A stretch of 64,000 nucleotides of DNA, from contig NZ_LT556034.1 of assembly GCF_900079775.1 (NCBI RefSeq), forward strand, positions 1-64,000. Direction: 5' to 3'. The notes beneath the pieces were generated by a model, which had not been told where the DNA came from, searched no databases, and saw only the letters and a list, made by a program, of their open reading frames with translations. Below are positions 1-7,805 of the stretch, one piece after another. A program made the translations under genes and the position numbers. Numbering within the stretch: position 1 is the stretch's first letter; each line of letters starts with the position of its first letter. The stretch comes from Leyella lascolaii. Its GTDB lineage: Bacteria > Bacteroidota > Bacteroidia > Bacteroidales > Bacteroidaceae.

Positions 1-627
1 GAGCCCGGACATTTCACAACACGCTTTTGAGACGGCCTACGCTCCCTTTAAACCCAATAAATCCGGATAACGCCCGGACCTTCCGTATTACCGCGGCTGC
101 TGGCACGGAATTAGCCGGTCCTTATTCGTACGGTACATGCAAAGGGCCACACGTGACCCGCTTTATTCCCGCACAAAAGCAGTTTACAACCCATAGGGCC
201 GTCTTCCTGCACGCTACTTGGCTGGTTCAGGCTTACGCCCATTGACCAATATTCCTCACTGCTGCCTCCCGTAGGAGTTTGGACCGTGTCTCAGTTCCAA
301 TGTGGGGGACCTTCCTCTCAGAACCCCTACCGATCGTAGCCACGGTGGGCCGTTACCCCGCCGTCAAGCTAATCGGACGCATCCCCATCCCTCACCGGCA
401 TAAAGCCTTTCGTCAAATTAATATGCATCTTTCTGACTGCATCCCGCATTAATCCGTCTTTCGACGGGCTGTGCCGGAGTGAAGGGCAGGTTGGATACGC
501 GTTACTCACCCGTGCGCCGGTCGCCATCTCAGGAAATGCAAGCATCTCCCATGCTGCCCCACGACTTGCATGTGTTAAGCCTGTAGCTAGCGTTCATCCT
601 GAGCCAGGATCAAACTCTACATTGTAT
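1..627 (-). rRNA. rrs: 16S ribosomal RNA, 5' part (partial)
   Basis: The reverse complement carries universal 16S landmarks: the start-of-gene AGAGTTTGATCCTGGCTCAG site (complement at 599-618), the region around E. coli position 340 (complement of 'ctcctacgggaggc' near 263-276) and the 530-loop 'gccgcggtaa' near 95. The gene runs off the left edge, so about the first 620 nt are present. The 5' boundary at about 627 is set from the usual spacing before the AGAGTTTGAT site and could move by a few bases. The small reading frames inside it are not genes. Confidence 0.97.
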
Positions 628-886
628 AATATCTTACTGCCCCAGCCTCCGTTCACGAAGAAACAGAAGCGAAAGGCATCGTTTGCTCTGTCCAGGACCG
701 CCGTATTCTCGGTTCAAAAAGCACCTGACATCACATTCTTGCGAATCTGACGGTTCGTTTACCTCTGGCTCCCCTCATACGAGACAAGGAGAACCGTGCT
801 CATTGTACTACTTCTCTGTCTTTTATGTAATCTTCTTCAAAGAACTCTTTCTTCCCGCTTCAGTACTTCGTTCCTGAAAGCGGATG

Positions 887-919
887 CAAAGGTATACACT
901 TTTTCAATTTAATCCAAAT
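887..919 (-). promoter_or_regulatory. rRNA operon promoter
   Basis: On the minus strand, ATTTG (915-919) is followed after 20 bp by TACCTTTG (887-894). This matches the Bacteroidota vegetative promoter, TTG then TAnnTTTG. It points at the 16S gene and lies about 260 bp upstream of it, as expected for a leader with an antitermination site. Confidence 0.8.
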
Positions 920-1337
920 CTTTTGAAGAAAAAGTTTCATTTTAAGATGGATTTTAACAGATATTCACACAATACTCTATACAAATTGATTTTGTACCTT
1001 ATAATATATATACGCGCGCAAGCAGTTTACAAAGACACGACAGACACTGACATTACTGTCACAAAACCAAGGAACACAAGCACCGTATACATAAGTTGGT
1101 ATCCAACATTTACCGACATCAAAAGATATCATATGCAATCCGCATCTTTGCCATCGCCGACATTACTTTATATAAGACAGGCAAAGCCCTCGCCCATGAT
1201 GCATTCCATCACGTTCCGACTCCGGATTTTTTGATGTGCCTCCCGGGCATCAAGCGAGTTGATTGCAACTTATTTTGAACGACCACTTACTATAAAAACA
1301 AATACTGCTTAATAAAACAAAAAAGTACGGCACGCAA

Positions 1338-1369
1338 TTTGTATCTGATGATAAAAACGCATATATTTG
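1338..1369 (+). promoter_or_regulatory. promoter of the BI-1 gene
   Basis: TTTG at 1338-1341, a 20-bp spacer and TATATTTG at 1362-1369 match the Bacteroidota consensus. The predicted start of transcription is about 30 nt before the ATG at 1407. Confidence 0.75.
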
Positions 1370-1406
1370 CAAAGCAATATCACAACAAACAAAATTCAGA
1401 ACAGAA

Positions 1407-2120
1407 ATGGAAAGAGAAAGACTTTATTATTCATCACAAGACAGGGAACTGTCATTATCCGCCGCCTTTCCGGCACTTATGCGTAAAGTGTACATATGGA
1501 TGACACTTGCCCTTTCAATCACAGGCATCACCGCATACGGCGTGGCGAGCTCACCCAATCTCATAATGGCAATAGCGACCAACAGCGGACTGATGTGGGG
1601 CATTATAATAGGAACATTCGCACTCGTAATGATTATCAGTTCCGCCATAAACAGACTTTCGCTCACTACCGCCACCCTACTGTTCACGCTCTACTCCGTG
1701 CTGAACGGAATGATGCTGTCGTCCATATTCCTTGTCTACACAATGTCGTCCATCGCGCAAGTGTTCTTCATCACAGCCGGAACGTTTGCCGTAATGGCAG
1801 CTGTGGGGTACTTCACGAAAACCGATCTGACATCGTTCGGCAAACTGCTTTTCATGGCTCTAATAGGGCTTGTCATTGCCACAATAGTAAACATCTTCAT
1901 GAAAAGCGGAACGATGGGACTCATCATCAGCTACGTGGGTGTGCTTATATTCGTAGGACTCACGGCTTATGACTCACAGAAAATCAAACAGATGCTGATG
2001 TCATGCGACGATGTCACTGAGAACAGCCAGAAACTTGCCCTGCTCGGATCACTGACCCTGTATCTCGATTTTCTCAATCTTTTCCTCTATCTGTTGCGCA
2101 TTTTCGGAAGAAGAGAATAA
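1407..2120 (+). CDS. Bax inhibitor-1 / YccA family membrane protein
   Basis: A 237-aa protein with seven hydrophobic segments and the typical BI-1 C-terminal half, including 'LTAYDSQKIKQM' at about 187-198 and 'ALLGSLTLYLDFLNLFLYLLRI' spread over the last helix. This family (BI-1, YccA, YbhL) sits in the inner membrane. Animal and Bacillus members act as pH-sensitive calcium leaks, and YccA interacts with FtsH; which applies here is not visible. It is a single-gene unit with its own promoter and a strong terminator. Length and start are normal for the family. Confidence 0.93.
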   Translation: MERERLYYSSQDRELSLSAAFPALMRKVYIWMTLALSITGITAYGVASSPNLIMAIATNSGLMWGIIIGTFALVMIISSAINRLSLTTATLLFTLYSVLNGMMLSSIFLVYTMSSIAQVFFITAGTFAVMAAVGYFTKTDLTSFGKLLFMALIGLVIATIVNIFMKSGTMGLIISYVGVLIFVGLTAYDSQKIKQMLMSCDDVTENSQKLALLGSLTLYLDFLNLFLYLLRIFGRRE

Positions 2121-2165
2121 AAAACACGTCTTTCAAAGATAATAAAACCGCAAGCAGTATACTTG

Positions 2166-2202
2166 AAGAGGAGTGTATCAATCATGATACCTCCTCTTTT
2201 TT
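2166..2202 (+). terminator. intrinsic terminator after BI-1
   Basis: AAGAGGAGTGTATCA and TGATACCTCCTCTT form a long stem with one bulged base and a 4-nt loop, followed directly by a T run. It closes the BI-1 transcript. Confidence 0.85.
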
Positions 2203-2210
2203 CGTATGCT

Positions 2211-2370
2211 GTTCTAACACGAATCGCATCAGACTTAATCCGCAGTTCGTACTGCTGTCAGTCAGATTGATTCCAGCTTGTACCGGAAATGTAACGGTAT
2301 ACACGGAGAAAAAGCGAAATACAAGATGACGGAAACAGTACGGAAGAGGGATGAAAGAACCTACAATCAA
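2211..2370 (-). repeat. palindromic dispersed repeat, copy 3 (diverged)
   Basis: The reverse complement aligns through most of its length with the copies at 4623-4818 and 24822-25016. Shared blocks include 'cttccg', 'ccgtcatcttgtat' and 'tgactgacagcag'. It lies between the BI-1 terminator and the end of the Abi_2 gene. Reading frames inside it share an (E)KA..K(M/I)T..(V/L)RK(K/R)DE string with the other copies, but this reflects DNA homology more likely than a protein. The other bases of the 2121-2458 gap show nothing further. Confidence 0.7.
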
Positions 2371-2458
2371 GTAAAAAAACGTTATAACAGTATAATGACA
2401 GCTTCTGATTTAATGAATGTAAGCAGAAACAGTGACAGGCTGCCACATCATCTTCCCA

Positions 2459-3361
2459 TCATTGCCATAGCGGCTCATTCTCCCAACCTACAGGAAAGCC
2501 GAGTGCAGCCTTATCTATTTCAGGAAACGAGGAAAAAAGCCTGTTCATCTTATCAAGCATATCATTGTCCGGAGATATGATGTCAAGGAAGTACTTGATG
2601 ACACACATATCAAAGTAAACTTTCAGTGAATCTGTCGGCAACGTAATCCAAGGGCGTGACATTCTCATCGGCAACGTAGCACGAATAGAGAATATTCTAT
2701 TCCAAATGCGGGCATGATGGCAACATGAGTTTCGCGCCACTGCGATAATGGTAAGCCATGACTCAAAAGGTGCTATCTGCAGACCGAACGATTGGGCAAT
2801 ACGCTTCTTTATCTTCTTATTCCTGATGTTAGAATAAATATTGGTGATCACTCCAAACGGCAGTATCTCTGTCAGCATCCATGACGGAGGATACTGATTG
2901 CTATATGTCTCCTTGAAATGATTGATGAAATCCTCTTTGGTATGGTTTAGCTCCTCTTCAATAAGACGTAAAGAGCGATTGAACTTTGAAGGGTTTGAGA
3001 ATCCGTCACCATCAGTCATCCAGAATGGATTGCCCGTCATTTCCGTTCCAAAGTCCACAATAGCACAACGCACAGCCACCTCAATCTTCTCAATCTCATT
3101 GAACAAGAGCATACGGAGCTTCTTGTCAAATCTATACAGCATCATAACCTTGCCAAATGTTACGCCCTGCTTGAAAAAATGCCGTTCCTTGGGAATAGAG
3201 AGTAACGGATACATATAGGCAGACAAACGATAATAACCAATGTGGGAAAGATAATGCTTAGCCCTTTCCTCATCACTTATCTCCATACCTCTTAATTTAA
3301 GCAAACGCACCAACTCCTGTGGTGTGGAATAAGTCTTTATAAACGGAATCCTTGTTGTCAT
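2459..3361 (-). CDS. Abi_2/AbiF-like HEPN protein (candidate abortive-infection toxin)
   Basis: A 300-aa protein of the Abi-like family (AbiD/AbiF, Pfam Abi_2). The N-terminal 'HYLSHIGYYRLSAYMYPL' region and the C-terminal 'RNSCCHHARIWNR' are family hallmarks. The latter is a HEPN-type R-x4-H motif, with R210 and H215/H216 counted from the ATG at 3361, predicted to form an RNase active site. A longer frame opens with GTG at 3391, but that lies inside a hairpin plus T run, so the ATG is preferred. The gene stands alone between repeats. AbiD/AbiF proteins block phage growth in lactococci. Related AbiF genes have been linked to upstream noncoding RNAs; the leader here fits that (see findings). 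Confidence 0.9.
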   Translation of the reverse strand: MTTRIPFIKTYSTPQELVRLLKLRGMEISDEERAKHYLSHIGYYRLSAYMYPLLSIPKERHFFKQGVTFGKVMMLYRFDKKLRMLLFNEIEKIEVAVRCAIVDFGTEMTGNPFWMTDGDGFSNPSKFNRSLRLIEEELNHTKEDFINHFKETYSNQYPPSWMLTEILPFGVITNIYSNIRNKKIKKRIAQSFGLQIAPFESWLTIIAVARNSCCHHARIWNRIFSIRATLPMRMSRPWITLPTDSLKVYFDMCVIKYFLDIISPDNDMLDKMNRLFSSFPEIDKAALGFPVGWENEPLWQ

Positions 3362-3373
3362 GGTTCTATAAAA

Positions 3374-3427
3374 AACAAAAACGACCCGCACATTTGAGCA
3401 TCGTTGAGAGGCTTGGCGGGTTCTCGT
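3374..3427 (-). ncRNA. candidate leader RNA / attenuator upstream of the Abi_2 gene
   Basis: On the minus strand the predicted transcript starts near 3427, reads ...GAACCCGCC..., passes an internal segment around TCTCAACGATGCTC, and closes with GTGCGGGTCG followed by TTTTTGTTTTTT. ACCCGC pairs with GCGGGT to make a terminator-like hairpin about 25 nt upstream of the ATG. A short structured RNA ending in a leaky terminator before a toxin gene is the architecture of type III-like RNA-antitoxin systems. The RNA itself is inferred; ends are approximate. Confidence 0.5.
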
Positions 3428-3431
3428 GCAA

Positions 3432-3462
3432 CAAAGATACGAATAATCATTGACAACACAAA
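3432..3462 (-). promoter_or_regulatory. promoter of the Abi_2 unit
   Basis: On the minus strand TTTG (3459-3462) and TATCTTTG (3432-3439) are 19 bp apart. This places transcription start about 65 nt before the Abi_2 ATG, leaving room for the hairpin leader. Confidence 0.7.
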
Positions 3463-4109
3463 CTTTTTCGCAAGAAAGATTTTAAGAAAGTTTATTCCCA
3501 AGACATAACCACTAAGCAAATGCTCCTAATTGATTATCATCAGACAGAGTGATGTCCCAGGGAAGGAGTCCAAAATGCAAAGGTGTCACTTCTGTATCGT
3601 CAAGCCACATACCGGAAGTTCCGATGGCAGAAATCGGGCTGACACACATATGAAATAAGACACAGGCGTCCTCTTGTCTCACGTCAGGACATACTCACAC
3701 ATAGTATCGTCAAGACATGGCGAGAAAACAACCAATCTGTCCGGACATACCAGCACACGAAAAGAAAACATTTCTCTATCTTATCGTCTCCGCCACATAA
3801 TGAAGTGACCCGACCTAAAGACAATGGGCTCTACAGCTTAACACGAAGTAAAAAATATTGACAGAACTATTTTATAAAACAGGCTGCGCCAGGCAAGATG
3901 AAAGCAAGCATTCACCGGGTCTGACTACACTGTTTGTCGGCAAAACAGATACGCTGGAGACATCCAGGTGTTTTCTTACTAAAATATTTCCCTCTCATTG
4001 TTTTTCAACAAATCATTCGCCGAGCCATATTTCTCAACCACAAGTCGCAGATTCTGTTCTTTTAAGGATGCGCACGTACCCGTTCTTACTGTTACTGACG
4101 CAATATGCC

Positions 4110-4340
4110 GGTGCGGGAAAGCCCGTATCATCCTGCCAAAAAGCCTTTATGAGCACGCGATAAAGGCTTTTCCGCGTGCCGGAAAAGCCTTTTCCGTCGT
4201 ACAAGACACTGTTTTATACAGATGCGAGGCACACAATATGCCGGTATACAAGTGATTGTTTCAATGTGTCAGAATCAGCGCGTAGGCAGGCAGACGGCAT
4301 GTTGTCTGCAAATACGCGATTCTCAGAGACTTTACGTTGT
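4110..4340. repeat. intergenic AAGGCTTTTCC-family repeat, copy A
   Basis: Contains 'aaaggcttttccgcg' and 'ggaaaagccttttccg' as near-palindromes, then 'gcaaatacgcgattctc'. The last string recurs in reverse complement near 47656. Related clusters occur at 12264-12410, 31630-31735 and 47488-47690, all between genes. Confidence 0.5.
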
Positions 4341-4622
4341 CCGCATAGTCCGATTTCCTCCACCGTATTACGTTTACTCAGTGTTTGCCAAAGACATATC
4401 CGGAGCATATCATTCCACCCATCTTCCTTTGAGTCACCTTATCCTGTTCTGCACTTGTCACGCAGACGGACGAGATATGTACGGAGCCTTGCGGAAAAGA
4501 AACGGCGGAAAGACGGAAGAATGGCGGTATGATATCATGAAAGGTTCTGTGGTTGACTCAAAGCGTCGGGATGAACAGAAACACAAACCACCGTCTCTCG
4601 AATATAAAAAAAGAGAGTCCTT

Positions 4623-4818
4623 GACCCGAATCAGTCATTAGAACGCCGGTCCTACATTTAAGGTTTATTGTAAGCTATTCATCCTTCTTCCGCAATGCTG
4701 CCGTAATCTTACATTCCGCCTTTTCCATGTGCAGCCCGCCACATCTTAGATGAATCTTAATACAATCCGGCTGACAGCAGCACAAAATAAGAATGAAAAT
4801 ATAATGACATATTCGGGG
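4623..4818 (+). repeat. palindromic dispersed repeat, copy 1
   Basis: Outer ends 'acccgaatcagtcatta' and 'taatgacatattcggg' are imperfect inverted repeats. The interior matches the copy at 24822-25016 closely (for example 'acatttaaggtttattgt', 'tcatccttcttccgca' and 'gacagcagcac'). MITE-like structure; no gene inside. Confidence 0.75.
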
Positions 4819-5049
4819 TTGAAAACCGCATCCGGCACCGTGTAACGCCAAAGACAACGCCCTCTACGCAAATGCCCCACAACCCCACACCACGCACCTT
4901 ACGCATTCTGTCTCCACGGTAACGAAGCTGCGGCATAACATCTGTTATTGTAAGAGCAGCAGAGCCACATCTTTTCCGTTGGTTTACCCCGTCCCGGACT
5001 CAGGTAAGCAGCCTGACGCCGGAAGTAAAATCATGAGCCGGTTCGGTTT

Positions 5050-5103
5050 TGCATAAATATTCATAAAATACATCTAAAACCGCATAAAAGTGTAATTTTA
5101 TGC
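5050..5103 (+). promoter_or_regulatory. ARG-box-like operators before argR
   Basis: TGCATAAATATTCAT at 5050-5064 matches the classical ARG box core TGAATAATTATTCA at most positions. At 5082-5103 a second palindrome has GCATAAAA and TTTTATGC arms around a 6-bp centre. They lie just upstream of the argR promoter, which suggests autoregulation of the arginine operon by ArgR. Binding is inferred. Confidence 0.55.
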
Positions 5104-5110
5104 AAAAACA

Positions 5111-5142
5111 TTTGGTTGTTTATGCAAAAACAAGTAACTTTG
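5111..5142 (+). promoter_or_regulatory. promoter of the argR-proC operon
   Basis: TTTG (5111-5114), 20-bp spacer, TAACTTTG (5135-5142). Transcription would begin near 5149, which excludes the in-frame GTG at 5153 as a normal start and supports the ATG at 5171. Confidence 0.8.
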
Positions 5143-5170
5143 CCTGCGAAAAGTGAATAAATATACAGTC

Positions 5171-5644
5171 ATGAAAATAAAGACAAGCAGAATAGAAGCC
5201 CTTAAAATGCTTATCTCAAGCAAGGAGCTGACCTGTCAGGAGGATGTGCTCAAAGCTCTTCAGAAAGAAGGCTTCAAGCTCACCCAAGCCACCCTGAGCC
5301 GCGACATGAAGCAGTTGAAAATAGCCAAGGCTGCCAGCATGAACGGCAAATACGTCTATGTTTTGCCTAACGAGACGATGTACCGCCGCATCCCCAACCC
5401 GCCTTCAGCCCTCGAAATGCTCAAGACACCGGGATTTCTGTCCATCAATTTCTCGGGAAACATGATTGTCATAAAGACCAGACCCGGATATGCGAGCTCC
5501 ATTGCCTATAACATAGACAACAGCAACATTGACGAGATACTTGGTACGATTGCCGGTGACGACACCATCTTCATAGTTGCCAAAGAAGGCACTTCGCGTG
5601 AAAGCATCGTCGAGACAATCAACAGAATAGTGAACAACATCTGA
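5171..5644 (+). CDS. argR: arginine repressor ArgR
   Basis: 157 aa, normal ArgR length. The N-terminal winged helix carries 'TLSRDMKQLKI' (about 45-55), the DNA-contact motif seen as SRDxKEL in E. coli and B. subtilis. The C-terminal hexamerisation and arginine-binding domain has 'GTIAGDDTIFIV' near 128-139, with the paired Asp residues that bind arginine. It senses arginine and should control this operon through the palindromes directly upstream. The acyltransferase gene follows after 40 bp. Confidence 0.95.
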   Translation: MKIKTSRIEALKMLISSKELTCQEDVLKALQKEGFKLTQATLSRDMKQLKIAKAASMNGKYVYVLPNETMYRRIPNPPSALEMLKTPGFLSINFSGNMIVIKTRPGYASSIAYNIDNSNIDEILGTIAGDDTIFIVAKEGTSRESIVETINRIVNNI

Positions 5645-5684
5645 TATGAACGACATATCCGAACAATAATCCGACACAGTAAAA

Positions 5685-6275
5685 ATGGAAGAAGTAAAGG
5701 TGATAGTAGCCGATGCCACTCACGAGAAATACATCGACACAATTCTTGAGACAATTGAAAGTGCAGCAAAAGTACGCGGTACGGGTATTGCCAAACGCTC
5801 ACACGAATACATCCTCACAAAGATGAAGGAGGCAAAAGCAGTCATAGCACTGGCAGGCGACCGCTTTGCAGGATTCAGCTACATCGAGACATGGGGCAAC
5901 AAGCAGTATGTCACGACATCGGGACTCATTGTGCATCCCGACTTCCGGGGACAGGGGCTTGCCAAACGCATCAAGAACCTCACGTTCACACTTGCCCGCA
6001 CGCGGTGGCCTCACGCCAAGATATTCAGTCTGACAAGCGGTGCGGCAGTCATGGCGATGAACACACAGCTCGGCTATCACCCCGTAACATTCGCCGAACT
6101 CACCGACGACGAGGCGTTCTGGAGAGGATGCGAGGGGTGCATCAACGTGGATGTGCTCAAACGGACGGGGCGCAAATACTGCATATGCACAGGTATGCTG
6201 TACGACCCAGAGGAGCATCTGCCTGCCAAACTGTCAGAGGATGTGCTTGAAAGAATAAAACAGCTCGGCAGCTGA
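5685..6275 (+). CDS. GNAT acyltransferase, probable N-acylglutamate synthase
   Basis: 196 aa with a GNAT fold: 'TTSGLIVHPDFRGQGLAKRIKN' spans the acetyl-CoA binding motif (R/Q-x-x-G-x-G/A, here RGQGLA near 87-92). It lies between argR and argG, and no argA or argJ is seen in the window. Bacteroidota use N-succinylated intermediates, so the likely job is the first step, acylating glutamate with succinyl- or acetyl-CoA. That role rests on position and family, not on a specific motif. Cysteines near 147 and 165 are unremarkable. Confidence 0.75.
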   Translation: MEEVKVIVADATHEKYIDTILETIESAAKVRGTGIAKRSHEYILTKMKEAKAVIALAGDRFAGFSYIETWGNKQYVTTSGLIVHPDFRGQGLAKRIKNLTFTLARTRWPHAKIFSLTSGAAVMAMNTQLGYHPVTFAELTDDEAFWRGCEGCINVDVLKRTGRKYCICTGMLYDPEEHLPAKLSEDVLERIKQLGS

Positions 6276-6398
6276 AACGGCGTCAGCAGCACGACATCCA
6301 GCCCGACCGTGCGGACGGTTCCTTTTCCGTCATTAAGGAAGAGACAGGAAGCGCGCAAGACGGCAAACACAAATCAGAATCACAAAAAAACGAGAATA

Positions 6399-7592
6399 AT
6401 GAAAAAAGTAGTTGTTGCATTTTCAGGAGGACTTGACACCTCATACACAGTGATGAAACTCGCACAGGACGGATATGAAGTACATGCTGCCTGTGCCAAC
6501 ACCGGCGGGTTCAGCGAAGAACAGCTGAAGGCCAACGAGCAGAACGCCTACAGACTGGGAGCCGCCAAATACGTCACCCTTGACGTCACTCACGAATACT
6601 ACGAGAAATCGCTCAAATACATGATTTACGGAAACGTGATGCGCAACAACTGCTACCCCATCTCCGTATCGTCAGAGCGTATATTCCAGGCAATAGCGAT
6701 AGCGCGGTATGCCAGAGAGATAGGAGCCGACGCCATAGCGCACGGCTCTACCGGAGCGGGCAACGACCAGATACGTTTTGACATGACGTTTCTCGTCATG
6801 GCACCAGGCGTGGAGATAATCACACTTACACGCGACAAGGCTCTCTCCCGTCAGGAAGAGGTGGACTATCTCAACGCGCACGGATTCAGCGCAGACTTCA
6901 CAAAGCTGAAATATTCATATAATGTAGGAATATGGGGCACGAGCATCTGCGGAGGCGAACTGCTCGACTCGTCGAAAGGGCTGCCAGAGGAGGCTTATCT
7001 GAAACATGTCACGCAAACTGAAGAGCAGCTGCTGAGAATCACCTTTGACAAAGGTGAGATAACAGCCGTAAACGACGAACCGTTCGACGACAAAATAAAG
7101 GCGATACAGAAGATTGAGGAGATAGGCGCGGCATACGGCATCGGCAGGGACTGCAATGTGGGCGACACAATCATAGGAATAAAGGGACGTGTAGGTTTTG
7201 AGGCTGCCGCTCCGAAGCTCATCATCGAAGCCCACCGTCTGTTAGAGAAATACACTCTGAGCAAATGGCAGCAATACTGGAAGGACCAGATAGCCAACTG
7301 GTACGGAATGTTCCTGCATGAGAGCCAGTATCTCGAGCCTGTCATGCCGGACATAGAGGCTATGCTCACATCGTCACAGCGCAACGTGAGCGGAACGGCA
7401 ATACTGAAGCTGCGCCCGCTCGGGTTTGAGACCGTAGGAGTGGATTCGGTAAACGACCTGCTCAAATCGAAGCTCGGCGAATACGGTGAGATGCAGCACG
7501 GCTGGACGGCAGAAGAGGCGAAGGGCTTCATCAAGGTGCTCAGCACTCCTCTGAGGGTCTACTACGGCATTCATCCTGACGAAGAAAGATAA
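6399..7592 (+). CDS. argG: argininosuccinate synthase
   Basis: 397 aa. It begins 'MKKVVVAFSGGLDTSYTVMKL', with the ATP-pyrophosphatase loop SGGLDTS, and has 'GSTGAGNDQIRF' near 120, a conserved ArgG signature. It joins citrulline and aspartate with ATP to give argininosuccinate in the cytoplasm. The open frame extends 30 codons upstream, but that extension is low-complexity and lacks family similarity, so the ATG at 6399 is chosen. In the operon between the acyltransferase and pspC. Confidence 0.96.
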   Translation: MKKVVVAFSGGLDTSYTVMKLAQDGYEVHAACANTGGFSEEQLKANEQNAYRLGAAKYVTLDVTHEYYEKSLKYMIYGNVMRNNCYPISVSSERIFQAIAIARYAREIGADAIAHGSTGAGNDQIRFDMTFLVMAPGVEIITLTRDKALSRQEEVDYLNAHGFSADFTKLKYSYNVGIWGTSICGGELLDSSKGLPEEAYLKHVTQTEEQLLRITFDKGEITAVNDEPFDDKIKAIQKIEEIGAAYGIGRDCNVGDTIIGIKGRVGFEAAAPKLIIEAHRLLEKYTLSKWQQYWKDQIANWYGMFLHESQYLEPVMPDIEAMLTSSQRNVSGTAILKLRPLGFETVGVDSVNDLLKSKLGEYGEMQHGWTAEEAKGFIKVLSTPLRVYYGIHPDEER

Positions 7593-7604
7593 AAAAACAT
7601 ACTT

Positions 7605-7805
7605 ATGACCGGAAGAAAACTATATTTGTCGGACACCGACAAGAAGATAGCAGGCGTATGCGGCGGACTCGCCGACTATTTAGACATCGACGCGACCATC
7701 ATACGCATCATATGGTTTGTTGCCGCATTTTTCTACGGCACAGGCTTCATCCTTTATCTTGCCTTCTGGCTCATTGTACCACGCGAAAGAAACATTATCC
7801 CATGA
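7605..7805 (+). CDS. PspC-domain membrane protein
   Basis: 66 aa, almost entirely a PspC domain: 'RKLYLSDTDKKIAGVCGGLADYL' pattern near 4-26, then one long membrane helix from about 33 to 58. PspC domains occur in envelope stress and membrane proteins. Why one sits in an arginine operon is unclear. Its TGA overlaps the argC ATG in an ATGA (7802-7805), so translation of argC is probably coupled to it. Confidence 0.9.
   Translation: MTGRKLYLSDTDKKIAGVCGGLADYLDIDATIIRIIWFVAAFFYGTGFILYLAFWLIVPRERNIIP

Larger units (their letters stand above)
628..1406. other. rRNA leader and divergent intergenic region
   Basis: This stretch separates the minus-strand rRNA gene from the plus-strand BI-1 gene. 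It holds the roughly 260-nt 16S leader, a boxA-like GTTCTTTGA on the minus strand (837-845) and the rRNA promoter (887-919). About 400 bp of AT-rich DNA without recognisable genes follows, then the BI-1 promoter. The short frames here have no family resemblance. Confidence 0.7.
3463..5049. other. long intergenic region with repeats and possible gene remnant
   Basis: About 1.6 kb without a convincing gene. At roughly 3524-3680 on the minus strand, an open stretch reads '...SAIGTSGMWLDDTEVTPL...LPWDITLSDDNQLGAFA' before a stop. It has a protein-like composition but no start or upstream body, so it may be a decayed gene end. At 4110-4200 there is a cluster of AAGGCTTTTCC / GGAAAAGCC repeats, and 4305-4340 matches in reverse complement a segment at about 47647-47680. 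4623-4818 is a palindromic repeat, listed separately. The remainder shows nothing. Confidence 0.5.

Noticed and set aside
27..245. 72-codon open frame on the plus strand
   Set aside because: Lies inside the 16S rRNA gene, antisense to it.
3858..4641. Several plus-strand frames of 85-139 codons
   Set aside because: Overlap each other in different frames, lie on repeats and show no domain or promoter.
4675..4857. 60-codon minus-strand ORF ending 'ALRKKDE'
   Set aside because: Encoded by the palindromic repeat. The similarity to frames at 24.6-24.9 kb and 2.3 kb is explained by DNA-level repetition.
5153..5170. GTG start of argR at 5153
   Set aside because: Only a few bases after the predicted transcription start; the ATG at 5171 gives the normal ArgR N-terminus.
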